Notes under the pieces: generated by a model
The model's input: only the letters and a program-made list of their open reading frames with translations
Told to the model about the DNA's origin: nothing
Databases searched by the model: none
In this document: piece by piece, positions 1 through 8,504 of the stretch
Layout: each line of letters starts with the position of its first letter
Position numbering within the stretch: the first letter of the stretch is position 1
Position numbers and translations under genes: made by a program
Source: an uncultured Porphyromonadaceae bacterium
GTDB taxonomy: Bacteria; Bacteroidota; Bacteroidia; Bacteroidales; Muribaculaceae
Direction of reading: 5' to 3'
NCBI GenBank assembly: GCA_947175225.1
Contig: CAMWLX010000019.1
Coordinates: 1-18,926, forward strand
Length of the DNA: 18,926 bases

Positions 1-778
1 GATGGGTTCCGTCGTCATTAAGTACCCAGTTGCCGTCTGCGTCGCAGAGGTAGACATCGATTTCTTCGTTGTCCATAGCAGTCACGAAATCGGCGTATTG
101 CATGCCCATACAGAGTTCGATGGCATCCGCATAGTCCTTGAGATTGATGCCATAGGCGTTATAGCCGCCGGCAGGAATAGTGGCGTCAAATATGATGGTG
201 CTCGGGTCTGAGACTGAACAGCTTACCATAAAGCGTACATAGTCGTCGTAATCCTTGCCGTTGTCGAGGGCGAAGCCGAAGTCAAGCGTAGCCATCGAAC
301 CGATTGCCGGGTCGTTGACCGCATGCACGGTAACGGTCTTGGCCTTGCTGTCGAGTTCCATGGAGAATACTGCATCCTCTCCATTGGTTACAGGCATGCT
401 GGCGGTGTTGTAATACCAACCGTTGCTTCCGAGTGTGGGAGCATCGAGACTGTTCCAGCGCTGACGGCTGGTGTTGATGGTGTAGAACTTCACTTCGCCG
501 TTGGCGAGGGCCGTGAGGGTCTCGTCTACTGTCATGTTCAGGTTCTTGTGAAAGCTCGAGGCATAATCCTTGAGGCTGATCACGAGAGGCTCGTCGATTC
601 TTGCGGCGAGGAAAGTATGGGCTATTGTGTTTGTGGCGGCAGGATTGGCTCGTAGATAAGGCATCTCACCCTGGGCGTACACATGCTTCTCCGTAGCGTC
701 GCTGGGGTCATCGCTGTTGCAGCTTGTGGCTCCGAACGCAAGTGCCAGCCCTAATATATATAATATCGATTTTTTCAT
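1..778 (-). CDS. Surface lipoprotein in SusE/SusF position, two-repeat glycan-binding candidate (3' end outside window)
   Basis: The gene starts at ATG 778-776 and stays open to the left edge (259 codons seen), so the C-terminus is missing. The N-terminus is a lipoprotein signal (MKKSILYILGLALAFGATSC) with lipid cysteine C20, followed by NSDDPSD. This acidic stretch resembles the Bacteroidetes surface-export signal. Two internal repeats are visible: residues about 65-102 and 208-245 both carry I-x-LKDYA, then M, then an A-x-x-N/E-G/E-E-I/V block and an aromatic strand. I read these as two related beta domains, possibly of the DUF4859 type, but that name is from memory and unverified. Position directly after SusC and SusD suggests a surface glycan-binding protein. 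It follows SusD by 55 bp and is probably cotranscribed. Function is inferred from context; no catalytic motif is seen. Confidence 0.75.
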   Translation of the reverse strand, partial: MKKSILYILGLALAFGATSCNSDDPSDATEKHVYAQGEMPYLRANPAATNTIAHTFLAARIDEPLVISLKDYASSFHKNLNMTVDETLTALANGEVKFYTINTSRQRWNSLDAPTLGSNGWYYNTASMPVTNGEDAVFSMELDSKAKTVTVHAVNDPAIGSMATLDFGFALDNGKDYDDYVRFMVSCSVSDPSTIIFDATIPAGGYNAYGINLKDYADAIELCMGMQYADFVTAMDNEEIDVYLCDADGNWVLNDDGTH

Positions 779-809
779 CTTTTATTGAATATTTTAATGT
801 AATCGTAAG

Positions 810-833
810 ACGTAAAACGCACAACGTAAAACG
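810..833. repeat. Short direct repeat in SusD/lipoprotein linker
   Basis: ACGTAAAACG occurs at 810-819 and 824-833 (14-bp period), with a related TCGTAAGACG at 803-812. The repeats fill the 55-bp linker 3' of the SusD stop codon. No promoter is seen there. Confidence 0.6.
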
Positions 834-2525
834 TTACTCCGCAGCTGCATCCGAATATCCCGGATTCTGCTTCAGCTTGGGATTGCCGTCAAGAGCCGCT
901 CCCTTGGGTATAGGGAAGATGTCGGCGTGGCGGTCGGCCGGATTGCTTATACCGTCCTTGCAGAACCAGGACTTGCCGTTCCATACGTTGCAGCCGTTGC
1001 TCATCATGAAGCGGATGAGATCCTGACGGCGGTGGCCTTCAGCGAGGAATTCCCATGCAAGTTCGTCGAGAAGACCGCCGAGTTCGATATCAGCACCACC
1101 CTCGTTGGTAATGATCCAGTTGTCCGGCTGGTCCATTTCGGCTGTATTCTCGCGGTGACCGTACTGGTAGCAGCTGCCTCCGCGTAGCTGGGCTACTGTG
1201 CGGATGGCTTTGGCAGGATTTGTCGGGAAGTTGCGCATGCGCACCTGTGTTACAAGTTCGGCAGCAGTGTTCTCATTGTCTCCCTTGTAGCTGCCGGTGA
1301 TGCGGAGCAGACATTCCGCCTTCATCATAAGGGCGTCTGCATAGCGGAAGATCACCTGGTCGTCGTAGCTGGTTCCCCACTTCTCCTGCATGTAGTATTT
1401 CACGAGTCGTTCCCCTTCCTGCTCGTAGCAGCCGGGCACGTCGATGGAGCGGAGTTCATGGGTATAGTTGAGCTGTACGCCGTCGATATAGATTGGATCG
1501 CCTTTGGAGTCATACTGTGGTCCTGAGATCCAGCAGTCTTTGTAGCGTTTGTCGTCTACGTCGTAGGTCTCGATAAACTGCGGGAGTGCGCCGCCGCCTG
1601 AGGTAGCCCAGCTTACGAGGTTCCATGTGGCACGTCCGGCGTTGCACATCCAGAGGTTGGCGTAATAGTTGCCTCCTGCATAGTCCTCTTCGTAGGGAAT
1701 AGCGAAGATGGTTTCCGGACATGCCGCGATGCTCAACGCGAAGTTTTCTGAATAGGATGATGCCAGAGAGTAGCCCATCCCCATTATTTCGTCGATTTCA
1801 TCGATGCAGAGCTTATACCAGCTTTCATCTGCCTGCTCCGGGAAATAGGAGTTGTGCTGGAGATACATTTTAGCGAGCAGCATGCAGACGGTTGCGTTAT
1901 TGAAGCGTCCGAGTGCGCTGTGGTCGTTGAATGAGCCCTTAATGTCTTTAAGCTCTGAGATGATGTAGTCCCAAGTCTCTTGTGGAGATGCCTGTTCGGG
2001 AAGCCATCCGGCTTCGTGCAGTTCACCCTTGTCGAGAGGTATATTGCGGAACATATCGAAGAGGAAATAATAGTAAAGTGCGCGATACCCTCGGAGCTCG
2101 TTGACTGATGCATCTGATTCGCAGATCAGTTCGTCGCGGAGCAGAGTGTTGCAGGCGTTGACACCGGCATATGCGCGTTCCCATGCTGTGTCGAAGAAGC
2201 CGATCTCACTGTGGAATGTATGTTTGTGGGTTGGTATGTAAAGGTCGCCCCATCCGATACCGATGCGGTAAGGCACACACCATAGGTCGGATGCCATGTC
2301 GGATATGTCGGTGAAGCCGAACCATCCCCACACGAAGTCGCGGAGTGAAGAGTAGACCGGAAGGAACATCGCGGCGCGGTCGGCGTCGGTGAATTCGTAT
2401 CTCTCGCTTGTGATTATGTCATATGGATGCTCAGAGAGGTCTGTGCATGATTGCAGGCCGGTCATTGCCCCGCAGGCAGCTGACACTCCGGCAAGCGAGA
2501 GCAGAGCTTTTTTATATAGTTTCAT
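834..2525 (-). CDS. susD-like: SusD/RagB-family outer-membrane glycan-binding lipoprotein
   Basis: This is a 563-residue protein if started at ATG 2525-2523. An upstream in-frame ATG would add MKINIQKEKK, but the shorter form begins with a proper lipoprotein signal, MKLYKKALLSLAGVSAA, ending at GLQSC with lipid cysteine C27. The mature N-terminus (TDLSEHPYDIITSERYEF) and the helical TPR-like stretches (YAGVNACNTLLRDEL, ELRGYRALYYYFLFDMF) are typical of SusD N-terminal domains. The C-terminal part carries FRYADALMMKAECLLR, a helix typical of the RagB/SusD domain, and ends with DIFPIPKGAALDGNPKLKQNPGY, the usual family ending. SusD proteins sit as a lid on the SusC barrel and capture glycan at the cell surface. 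It lies 58 bp after SusC and 55 bp before the next lipoprotein gene. Family assignment is firm; the ligand is inferred from neighbouring enzymes to be arabinose-rich. Confidence 0.96.
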   Translation of the reverse strand: MKLYKKALLSLAGVSAACGAMTGLQSCTDLSEHPYDIITSERYEFTDADRAAMFLPVYSSLRDFVWGWFGFTDISDMASDLWCVPYRIGIGWGDLYIPTHKHTFHSEIGFFDTAWERAYAGVNACNTLLRDELICESDASVNELRGYRALYYYFLFDMFRNIPLDKGELHEAGWLPEQASPQETWDYIISELKDIKGSFNDHSALGRFNNATVCMLLAKMYLQHNSYFPEQADESWYKLCIDEIDEIMGMGYSLASSYSENFALSIAACPETIFAIPYEEDYAGGNYYANLWMCNAGRATWNLVSWATSGGGALPQFIETYDVDDKRYKDCWISGPQYDSKGDPIYIDGVQLNYTHELRSIDVPGCYEQEGERLVKYYMQEKWGTSYDDQVIFRYADALMMKAECLLRITGSYKGDNENTAAELVTQVRMRNFPTNPAKAIRTVAQLRGGSCYQYGHRENTAEMDQPDNWIITNEGGADIELGGLLDELAWEFLAEGHRRQDLIRFMMSNGCNVWNGKSWFCKDGISNPADRHADIFPIPKGAALDGNPKLKQNPGYSDAAAE

Positions 2526-2564
2526 CTTTTTCTCTTTTTGGATATTGATTTTCAAAGATCTTTC

Positions 2565-2585
2565 GACTCTTAAGACTCAAGACTT
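2565..2585. repeat. Short imperfect repeat in SusC/SusD linker
   Basis: Imperfect copies GACTCTTA, GACTCAA and GACTT lie head to tail, touching the SusC stop codon (2584-2586). This is one of several gene junctions in the PUL with their own short repeat. Confidence 0.45.
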
Positions 2586-5500
2586 AAAAGTTAATGTTAA
2601 GACCTACTGTAAACGAACGCGTGGTGGGATAATTGTCACGCCATTCAATACCGGAAGCGGTCGCATCCCAGTTACTGAGTTCGGGGTCGAGACCTTTGTA
2701 TTTGGTGAGTGTGAAGAGGTTCTCACATGATACATAGGCGCGGATTGACTCTACGAACTTGTTCTGCTTCAGAGGTACTGTGTAGCCGAGCGTGAGGTTG
2801 GTCATCTTGAAGAAGTCGCCGTTCTCGAGATAATAGCTTACGAAGGTCTGCTTCTGGTTGCCTGCGAGAACGCGGTCACCGTAGGGAGCCTCGAGTACCG
2901 ACTGCAAACGGTTGTAGTTTACTGAGTTGTTCTCATAGTAGGCGCGGGCCTCGTTGAGGATCTTGAATCCGAACTGTCCGGTGAACTGCATGTTGAGGTC
3001 GAAGTTCTTGTAGCGGAGGGTATTGTTCCAGCCTACATAGAATTTCGGGAGTGAGTTGCCGAGGTCCTGCTTCATGTCGGAGTCAGGCAGCATGTCGTCT
3101 GAAAGCTCTACCACGCCACCAGGTTCGCCACAGTATTTGCCTGTAGGGTCTTCAACAAGCCAGAGGCCTCTTTCGCTGACGCCTACCGACTTGATGCCGA
3201 AATAGCGGTCGACTGATTTTCCTACCTCAAGACGGTGCGTACACTGGGAGATCGGTTCTCCGAGCCATGCTGTCTCGTGTTGGTTGGCAGTTTCATACAT
3301 GCCGTTCGAGAGAGAGAGTAGTTTGTTGGAGTTGTGGGAGAAGGTAGCTGAAGTTTCCCATGAGAAATCCCTTGTCTGCACCGGGATGCCTCGGAGCATC
3401 ACCTCTATACCGTTGTTGCGCATCTTGCCTACGTTGGCAAGGGTAGTGGAATATAGATTTGGCGGAACAGGAACGTCATATGACCAAAGCATGTCGCGTG
3501 TTTCCTTGTTGTAGAAGTCGATGGTACCACCGAAGCGTCCTGCAAACATATCCCAGTCAAGACCGATGTTAAGCTCACCCGAGGTTTCCCATTTCAGGTC
3601 GGGATTAGGGTTGGAGGCAACCTCAAGGCCTTTTTGCCATTCTCCGTCGTTGAAGAAGTAATCGCCGAAGTTATATTTTGTAAGCGAAGCATAGGATTCG
3701 GAAGGAATCACACCGGTGACACCGTAGCCTACACGAACTTTGAGCTGATCCCACCATTCTGCTACAGGCAGACGACGCCAGAACTCTTCGTTCATGACGT
3801 TCCAGCCTGCTGAGAACGACGGGAAACTACCCCATTTGTGATTGTCGCCGAACTTTGAGCTTCCCTCGCGGCGGATCGACACCAATACGTTATAGCGGTT
3901 GTCATAGCCATAGCTGATACGTCCGAAGAAACCTATCAGCTTATTGTCATTCTTGTAGCTGCCCATGGTTGCCTTGCCCTCTTTGAGCAGGGAGCCGATG
4001 TAGAGGTTGTTGTATTTGAAGAAGTCGTTTCCAAAGTCTGCGTTCCATGCACTGAAGCCGTCATACATGTTTTCCTGCCAGCTATAGCCTACGAGGGCGT
4101 CGAGACGGTGTACTCCGTTGAAGGTATTCTTGTAGTTCGATGTGATTTCGATAAGGTTAGACTGGCTGTAGCCGTATCCGTGGTATGCGTCGCCGCTGTA
4201 GCCGTCTACCTGATGGTCTACATGGTCGGAAGTCTTGAATGAGGCGGAATGTGAGTTGCTGCGGTCGGTGGAGATGAACACTTTCGTCTGCCATCCCTTG
4301 ATCGGCTCGAAGGTGAGGTCGCCCGCCATACGGCTCCATTCGCTCTTTACTTCTCCTTCATACTGCTCGATAAGTCCTACCGGGTTGTAATAGTAGGTGA
4401 TGCCGAGGTTCTCGTAGGGAAGACCGTCTTCACCGTAGATGGGTTCAGTCGGGTTGCGCATGATGGCCTGGCGGTAGACTGCCGTGCCTGCATTGAACCC
4501 GCTGTCTTTGTGGATACCCTTCAAAAGGTTGAGGTGAACGCGGAGCATGTCGTTGAAGAACCAGTGCGCGATGTCGAAGTTCATCTTTATCTCCTCGTTG
4601 AATGTATTGAGAATCACACCTTCGGCCTTGCGGTAGGATACGTTGCCTGCATAGGTGGTCTTGGAGTTGCCACCGGAGATCTGCAGGTCGTGGTTGTGTG
4701 TGAATGCGGTGCGTGTGACGGCGTCGAGCCAGTCTGTGTCATGTCCGCGGTCGGTATAGTTGGTCATGCCCTGACGCACCTGATCAGCGGTCATGAACTT
4801 ATGCTTTTTCGCAAGCGAGGCCCAGGAGCCGTAGCCTGCATATGTGACATTTGTTTTCTGATCGCGTACGCCTGCTTTGGTTGTTATGATGATGACGCCG
4901 TTGGCACCTCGCGTACCGTAGATTGCGGCTGCAGATGCGTCTTTCAGAACGTCGATTGATTCGATGCTTTCCGGAGCCACATCGCTTAGGCTGCCTGCCA
5001 CGCCGTCGATGAGCACGAGGGGAGTGGAGCCGCCGCTGAGTGAGATGACACCACGCATACGGATTGTTGATTCCGCGTTAGGGTCACCGGTACCTTTGGC
5101 GATTGTAAGACCTGCTACCTTACCCTTGATGAGTTCGGCGGCATCGCCGATGGCACCCTGAGTGAAGTCTTCAGCCTTTACGGAAGCTACAGCCGAAGTG
5201 ATGTCTCCTTTCTTCTGTGTGCCGTAACCGATCACGACCACGTCATCGAGAAGTTGGGAGTCTGAGGCGAGTATGATATCGCCGAGATTGAGCTTGCCCT
5301 TTTCTACTTTAATTGTCTTGTTCTGATAGCCGACATAGCTGATCTGAAGTTCACTCCCGATAGGAGCATTGAGTTTGAAACGACCGTCAATGTCGGTTGC
5401 TGTGCCTGTCGACGTGCCTTTCACGAGTATTGTCGCGCCGATCAGGGGTTCTCCCTCGCTGTCGGTTATGACACCTGTGACCGTTCCGGTCTCTGCCTGA

Positions 5501-5628
5501 GGCGCTGCCACCGGCAGGGGCTCCGCATAAGCTGCAGGGATGCCCGTGAAGCATCCTAAGCATGCCAAAGCCGCTAATTTCAGCATATTGTGCCTGCTGA
5601 AAATCGGTGTGAATTTTCGCGGTTTCAT
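2584..5628 (-). CDS. susC-like: SusC/RagA-family TonB-linked outer-membrane glycan transporter
   Basis: The 1014-residue protein has the standard SusC layout. A signal peptide occupies residues 1-35 (cleavage near AAYA/EPLP). A carboxypeptidase-regulatory-like domain follows at about 48-120 (TGVITDSEGEPLIGATILVK, then DIDGRF and SYVGYQ). The TonB-box-like DDVVVIGYG lies at about 129-137 and the plug at about 140-252, with IRMRGV, PLVLIDGV and DVLKDASAAAIYGTRGANGV, all SusC signatures. The beta-barrel fills the rest and ends in the aromatic C-terminus FTVGLNINF. It imports oligosaccharides through the outer membrane with TonB energy and pairs with the SusD-like protein encoded next. No frameshift is seen. 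A second Met at residue 15 could also start it, but the first keeps the basic n-region. It is preceded by GH127 across a 132-bp repeat-filled gap without a convincing promoter, so cotranscription is likely. Confidence 0.97.
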   Translation of the reverse strand: MKPRKFTPIFSRHNMLKLAALACLGCFTGIPAAYAEPLPVAAPQAETGTVTGVITDSEGEPLIGATILVKGTSTGTATDIDGRFKLNAPIGSELQISYVGYQNKTIKVEKGKLNLGDIILASDSQLLDDVVVIGYGTQKKGDITSAVASVKAEDFTQGAIGDAAELIKGKVAGLTIAKGTGDPNAESTIRMRGVISLSGGSTPLVLIDGVAGSLSDVAPESIESIDVLKDASAAAIYGTRGANGVIIITTKAGVRDQKTNVTYAGYGSWASLAKKHKFMTADQVRQGMTNYTDRGHDTDWLDAVTRTAFTHNHDLQISGGNSKTTYAGNVSYRKAEGVILNTFNEEIKMNFDIAHWFFNDMLRVHLNLLKGIHKDSGFNAGTAVYRQAIMRNPTEPIYGEDGLPYENLGITYYYNPVGLIEQYEGEVKSEWSRMAGDLTFEPIKGWQTKVFISTDRSNSHSASFKTSDHVDHQVDGYSGDAYHGYGYSQSNLIEITSNYKNTFNGVHRLDALVGYSWQENMYDGFSAWNADFGNDFFKYNNLYIGSLLKEGKATMGSYKNDNKLIGFFGRISYGYDNRYNVLVSIRREGSSKFGDNHKWGSFPSFSAGWNVMNEEFWRRLPVAEWWDQLKVRVGYGVTGVIPSESYASLTKYNFGDYFFNDGEWQKGLEVASNPNPDLKWETSGELNIGLDWDMFAGRFGGTIDFYNKETRDMLWSYDVPVPPNLYSTTLANVGKMRNNGIEVMLRGIPVQTRDFSWETSATFSHNSNKLLSLSNGMYETANQHETAWLGEPISQCTHRLEVGKSVDRYFGIKSVGVSERGLWLVEDPTGKYCGEPGGVVELSDDMLPDSDMKQDLGNSLPKFYVGWNNTLRYKNFDLNMQFTGQFGFKILNEARAYYENNSVNYNRLQSVLEAPYGDRVLAGNQKQTFVSYYLENGDFFKMTNLTLGYTVPLKQNKFVESIRAYVSCENLFTLTKYKGLDPELSNWDATASGIEWRDNYPTTRSFTVGLNINF

Positions 5629-5679
5629 AAATAGTTAGGTTTTTATTTGGTTATTGTTTTTGTTTCTGATTGGAAATTC

Positions 5680-5722
5680 ATGATATGTCATGTTATAACA
5701 TGATTTATCATGATGCATCATG
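5680..5722. repeat. CATGAT-rich palindromic repeat upstream of SusC
   Basis: The stretch is built from CATGA-like units about 8-11 bp apart. It includes two perfect palindromes: TCATGTTATAACATGA (5688-5703) and CATGATGCATCATG (5709-5722). It lies between the GH127 stop and the SusC start (5629-5760), where no convincing promoter is visible. It could be an operator, an RNA structure or simple repeat expansion. Confidence 0.65.
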
Positions 5723-5726
5723 GAAT

Positions 5727-5758
5727 AATTCTAAATTCTAAATTCTAAATTCTAAATT
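5727..5758 (-). repeat. AATTTAG heptamer array 3' of the GH127 lipoprotein gene
   Basis: Four exact CTAAATT units on the plus strand (AATTTAG on the coding strand) run head to tail, starting two bases after the TAA at 5763-5761. The same heptamer, in the same orientation relative to transcription, follows the GH43 gene at 13076. Confidence 0.85.
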
Positions 5759-5760
5759 AT

Positions 5761-8214
5761 TTACGAGACTTTCCACTCGATCACTCCGCCGCTCTTGCCG
5801 TCGCGTAGCTTGGCAGAAACCTTCAGGTCAGTAGTGGTGACAGGTTCGAATTCGAGATGGTTGTATTTGTCGCGTTCCACGCCGTATTCACCCTTCGCCT
5901 GAACAGGAGCCCAGCGGTTATCGGCAGTGCGGTAATAGAGCTCCCAGCTTTCCGGAGTCTCGTAGTCGCCGTCATAATGGTCGAAGGCGAGCCAGTAGAT
6001 GTCGACATTGCTTACTTCCTTCGGTTCCTCGAAGCGGTAGCATACGTTTTCTGTAGTTCCCTGACGCAACCACCAGTAGTGGTAGGGCTTAGATGTGTCC
6101 GCGCTTGACTTCGGTTCCCACTGGTCGTTGTAGCCCCACGCCCAGTTGAGGTTGGATGTGGCGGCCGGAGCGTCGCTTGTCAGTTGGGTAGGTTCGCTAT
6201 ACATCTGGGCTCCGCTCGCAAGGGTAGGAGCCGGCTTTGCAGTGGCTATGTCGCTGCTTGAGGGAATCCATACCGCCATCTGGTCGGCTCCGCGGTTGTT
6301 CCATGTGCAGTAGGGGATGGCGGTCAGCTCGGCGTCTTCCTCAGATCCGTCTGCGAATATCTGCTTTCCGGTAGCTGTAAGAGTCATTACACCGTTCAGC
6401 AGTTCCGCATCATAGCTTTCTGTGAATTTTGCACCGTCGGGAAGATATTTGTCGAAAACTTGTCCGTCTTTTTGGTCCTGACCCTCAAGGCAGAACATCA
6501 CCGGTCCGCGCTGGATTGCGAGCTTGCCATGGTCGTCAGCTACAAGGTCGTTGGCTTTCACTTGCTTCACGTCCATAGGAAGCGAAAGCTCCACCTTATC
6601 TCCCTTCTTCCACTGGCGCTTCACAGTGGCATAACCATTGCCTGTCATCACGTCGGCTTTCTTTCCGTTTACCTTCACTTCATATTTTGCGGAGGGTTTT
6701 GATGTAAAGCTATAGAGGTCAGTCGGTACGGGAGCGTCTTCTGCCCATCCGGGAATACGGAGGCGTAGAGCGAATTCGGATTCATTTTCCGGTTCTACGG
6801 TAAAGGATACATTGCCGTTCCAGGGATATTCAGTGGTCTGGGCAAGTTTCAGCTTGTTGTTGTCGGTCTCTATGTCGGCTGTGCTCTGTATGTAGAGGTT
6901 TACGAGCACGTCATCACCCTGCGTTGCATACATATACTGAGGTACGCTGGCCATGAAACGTGTCACATTGCCGGGACAGCATGCGCAGCCGAACCATTCC
7001 TGACGTTCGTGTTGTCCCATGCTTTCGAGAGGATTATCATAGAAGAATTTATCGCCTGAGAGTGATACACCTGAAGGAACGCCATTGTAGAGCGCGCGCT
7101 CATAGACATCAGCGTATTTTGCATCTCCGGTGGCGAGGAACATTCTGTAATTCCAATATACATTGGCAATTGCGGCGCAAGTCTCGCAATATGCCGTGTG
7201 GTTATTAAGCTCATATTCCGGACCGAAACCTTCACCCTGCGCTCGGCTACCGATACCACCTGTAATATAGAGTTTCTTCGATGCCATGTTGTCCCAGATG
7301 CGGTTGATGGCGGTGAAGTATGCGCTGTCTTGAGCGAGGGCAGCATAATCAGCTACACCTGAATAGAGGTATCCGGCGCGTACTGCATGGCCCACTATCT
7401 CTTCTTGGTCGAGTATCGGCATATGGTCCTGGGAATAGTGGCTCGGTTTGCGCCCGTTGGTCAGTCTTCCGGTCTCCTCTACGAAGTATTTTGCTTGGTC
7501 AAGGTATTTTTTATCGCCTGTCACTTTATATAGCTTGGCAAGGGCCATCTCAATGATGGGGTGACCTGAGGGATATTTGATCTGGTCTTCTCCGTAGCCG
7601 AAGGTCTTGCATACAAGGTCAGCGTTCTTGATGGCGACATCGAGAAGCGAGCGTTTGCCTGTGGCGAGGTAGTGAGCAACGGCAGCCTCGTAGAGATGCC
7701 CGGAATTGTAGAGCTCATGACTGTTGATCTTCTCCCAGCGGTGGGTGCCCCACCAGCCTGAAAGGCGCTCGCACTTGTTGGTGACGCAAGTGGTAAGGTA
7801 TCCGTCCGGTTCCTGGGCTGCTGCGATCAGGTTGATCACGCTGTCGAGATATGCATCGAGTTTCGGATCGTATTCCACAGCGAGTGAATAGGAAGCTCCT
7901 TCTATAATCTTATAGGGGTCAGTGTCGTCGAAAGAGAAATCACCACGGTGCTCACCTTTCTTAAGACCACCTGCGATGGCAAAATTGTCGAAACGTCCGT
8001 TCTTTTCACACTCATTGAAAGCTGAGGGAATAGATACCTTGCGGTTGGTCTCGATACGTGGTGCCCAGAAACTGTCGTCGATATGCACGTTGGTGAAGGC
8101 AACTTCCTTCACCGGAGCATCCGGCGCTTCATAAGTCTCGCTATGGCTGCACGCTCCAAGAGCCGCCGCTGCCATCAGCGAGCCAATCATAAACGTAGTC
8201 AGGTTGAGTTTCAT
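5761..8214 (-). CDS. GH127/GH146-type beta-L-arabinofuranosidase, lipoprotein form (DUF1680 superfamily)
   Basis: The 817-residue protein has a lipoprotein signal (MKLNLTTFMIGSLMAAAALGAC, lipid cysteine C22) and would be membrane anchored. The alpha/alpha-barrel carries the family signatures: CETC with E344 and C346, and GCACCPGN with C412 and C413. By comparison with Bifidobacterium HypBA1 (Glu338, Cys340, Cys417, Cys418) these are the zinc-binding set, with C412 the cysteine nucleophile. E328 in GEGFG keeps the 16-residue spacing to E344 expected for the acid/base. A C-terminal galactose-binding-like beta-sandwich lies at about 715-817 (ESWELYYRT, ending VIEWKVS). These enzymes release terminal beta-L-arabinofuranose. 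At over 800 residues it is longer than HypBA1 and may belong to GH146 (BT0349-like); I cannot separate the two by eye. It is the first gene of the leftward PUL operon, and its sister enzyme is at 13209-15620. Confidence 0.9.
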   Translation of the reverse strand: MKLNLTTFMIGSLMAAAALGACSHSETYEAPDAPVKEVAFTNVHIDDSFWAPRIETNRKVSIPSAFNECEKNGRFDNFAIAGGLKKGEHRGDFSFDDTDPYKIIEGASYSLAVEYDPKLDAYLDSVINLIAAAQEPDGYLTTCVTNKCERLSGWWGTHRWEKINSHELYNSGHLYEAAVAHYLATGKRSLLDVAIKNADLVCKTFGYGEDQIKYPSGHPIIEMALAKLYKVTGDKKYLDQAKYFVEETGRLTNGRKPSHYSQDHMPILDQEEIVGHAVRAGYLYSGVADYAALAQDSAYFTAINRIWDNMASKKLYITGGIGSRAQGEGFGPEYELNNHTAYCETCAAIANVYWNYRMFLATGDAKYADVYERALYNGVPSGVSLSGDKFFYDNPLESMGQHERQEWFGCACCPGNVTRFMASVPQYMYATQGDDVLVNLYIQSTADIETDNNKLKLAQTTEYPWNGNVSFTVEPENESEFALRLRIPGWAEDAPVPTDLYSFTSKPSAKYEVKVNGKKADVMTGNGYATVKRQWKKGDKVELSLPMDVKQVKANDLVADDHGKLAIQRGPVMFCLEGQDQKDGQVFDKYLPDGAKFTESYDAELLNGVMTLTATGKQIFADGSEEDAELTAIPYCTWNNRGADQMAVWIPSSSDIATAKPAPTLASGAQMYSEPTQLTSDAPAATSNLNWAWGYNDQWEPKSSADTSKPYHYWWLRQGTTENVCYRFEEPKEVSNVDIYWLAFDHYDGDYETPESWELYYRTADNRWAPVQAKGEYGVERDKYNHLEFEPVTTTDLKVSAKLRDGKSGGVIEWKVS

Positions 8215-8318
8215 GTCGTATTTAGGTTGTAGTTTGTTTTTATTATGTATTTGTTACAATTCCCTCTGCGCCCCCACCCCCTCTGCGCACTCTGTGTGAA
8301 AGAGCGTGAGCTACGGTG

Positions 8319-8326
8319 CAAAGTTA
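8319..8326 (-). promoter_or_regulatory. Promoter -7 element of the leftward PUL operon
   Basis: On the minus strand this reads TAACTTTG, an exact match to the Bacteroidetes -7 consensus TAnnTTTG, giving an untranslated leader of about 100 nt before the GH127 start at 8214. No TTTG lies 19-21 bp upstream. The missing -33 box fits an activator-dependent promoter, and TTTGGACG-like boxes begin 28 bp upstream of the element. Confidence 0.6.
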
Positions 8327-8354
8327 ACATTCCTTAATGAAACCGGGCCTCACA

Positions 8355-8411
8355 ATCGTCCAAACTTATGCGAAAATCGTCCAAAAATCCGTCCAAAACG
8401 ATGTTTTAGAC
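8355..8411. promoter_or_regulatory. Putative PUL operator: repeated TTTGGACG boxes
   Basis: On the plus strand ATCGTCCAAA occurs at 8355-8364 and again at 8376-8385, exactly 21 bp apart (two helical turns). A third GTCCAAAAC lies at 8391-8399, and a near-inverted GTTTTAGAC at 8403-8411 forms a palindrome with it (8 of 9). The cluster sits between the two outward promoters, 28 bp from one and 31 bp from the other. This suits a PUL activator such as a hybrid two-component or SusR/AraC-type regulator. No such regulator gene is in the window, so its identity is unknown. Confidence 0.55.
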
Positions 8412-8442
8412 GAATTTATCACATCTTTGTACGATTTTTAGG

Positions 8443-8472
8443 TTGCACATCCAACTCTTTGTTGTATCTTTA
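8443..8472 (+). promoter_or_regulatory. Candidate promoter of the rightward PUL operon
   Basis: TTGC at 8443-8446 and TATCTTTA at 8465-8472 lie 18 bp apart. They match TTTG and TAnnTTTG with a mismatch in each, giving a leader of about 25 nt before the GH97 ATG at 8505. The imperfect boxes again suggest dependence on an activator. A weaker alternative -7 (CATCTTTG) is at 8422-8429. Confidence 0.4.
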
Positions 8473-8504
8473 CATCGTGAAAACAAAACTAACCGGTATA
8501 ACCC

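Noticed and set aside
2..211. Short plus-strand open frames at the left edge (2-211, 323-655)
   Set aside because: They are antisense to the partial lipoprotein gene, which has a signal peptide, lipobox and internal repeats.
2526..2555. Longer SusD start adding ten residues
   Set aside because: It would put KINIQKEKK before a clean lipoprotein signal; the start at 2525 gives a normal signal peptide.
8262..8288. CCCTCTGCGC occurring twice, 17 bp apart, in the GH127 leader
   Set aside because: Only two copies in a C-rich stretch, with no pairing partner or link to a known element; too little to call.
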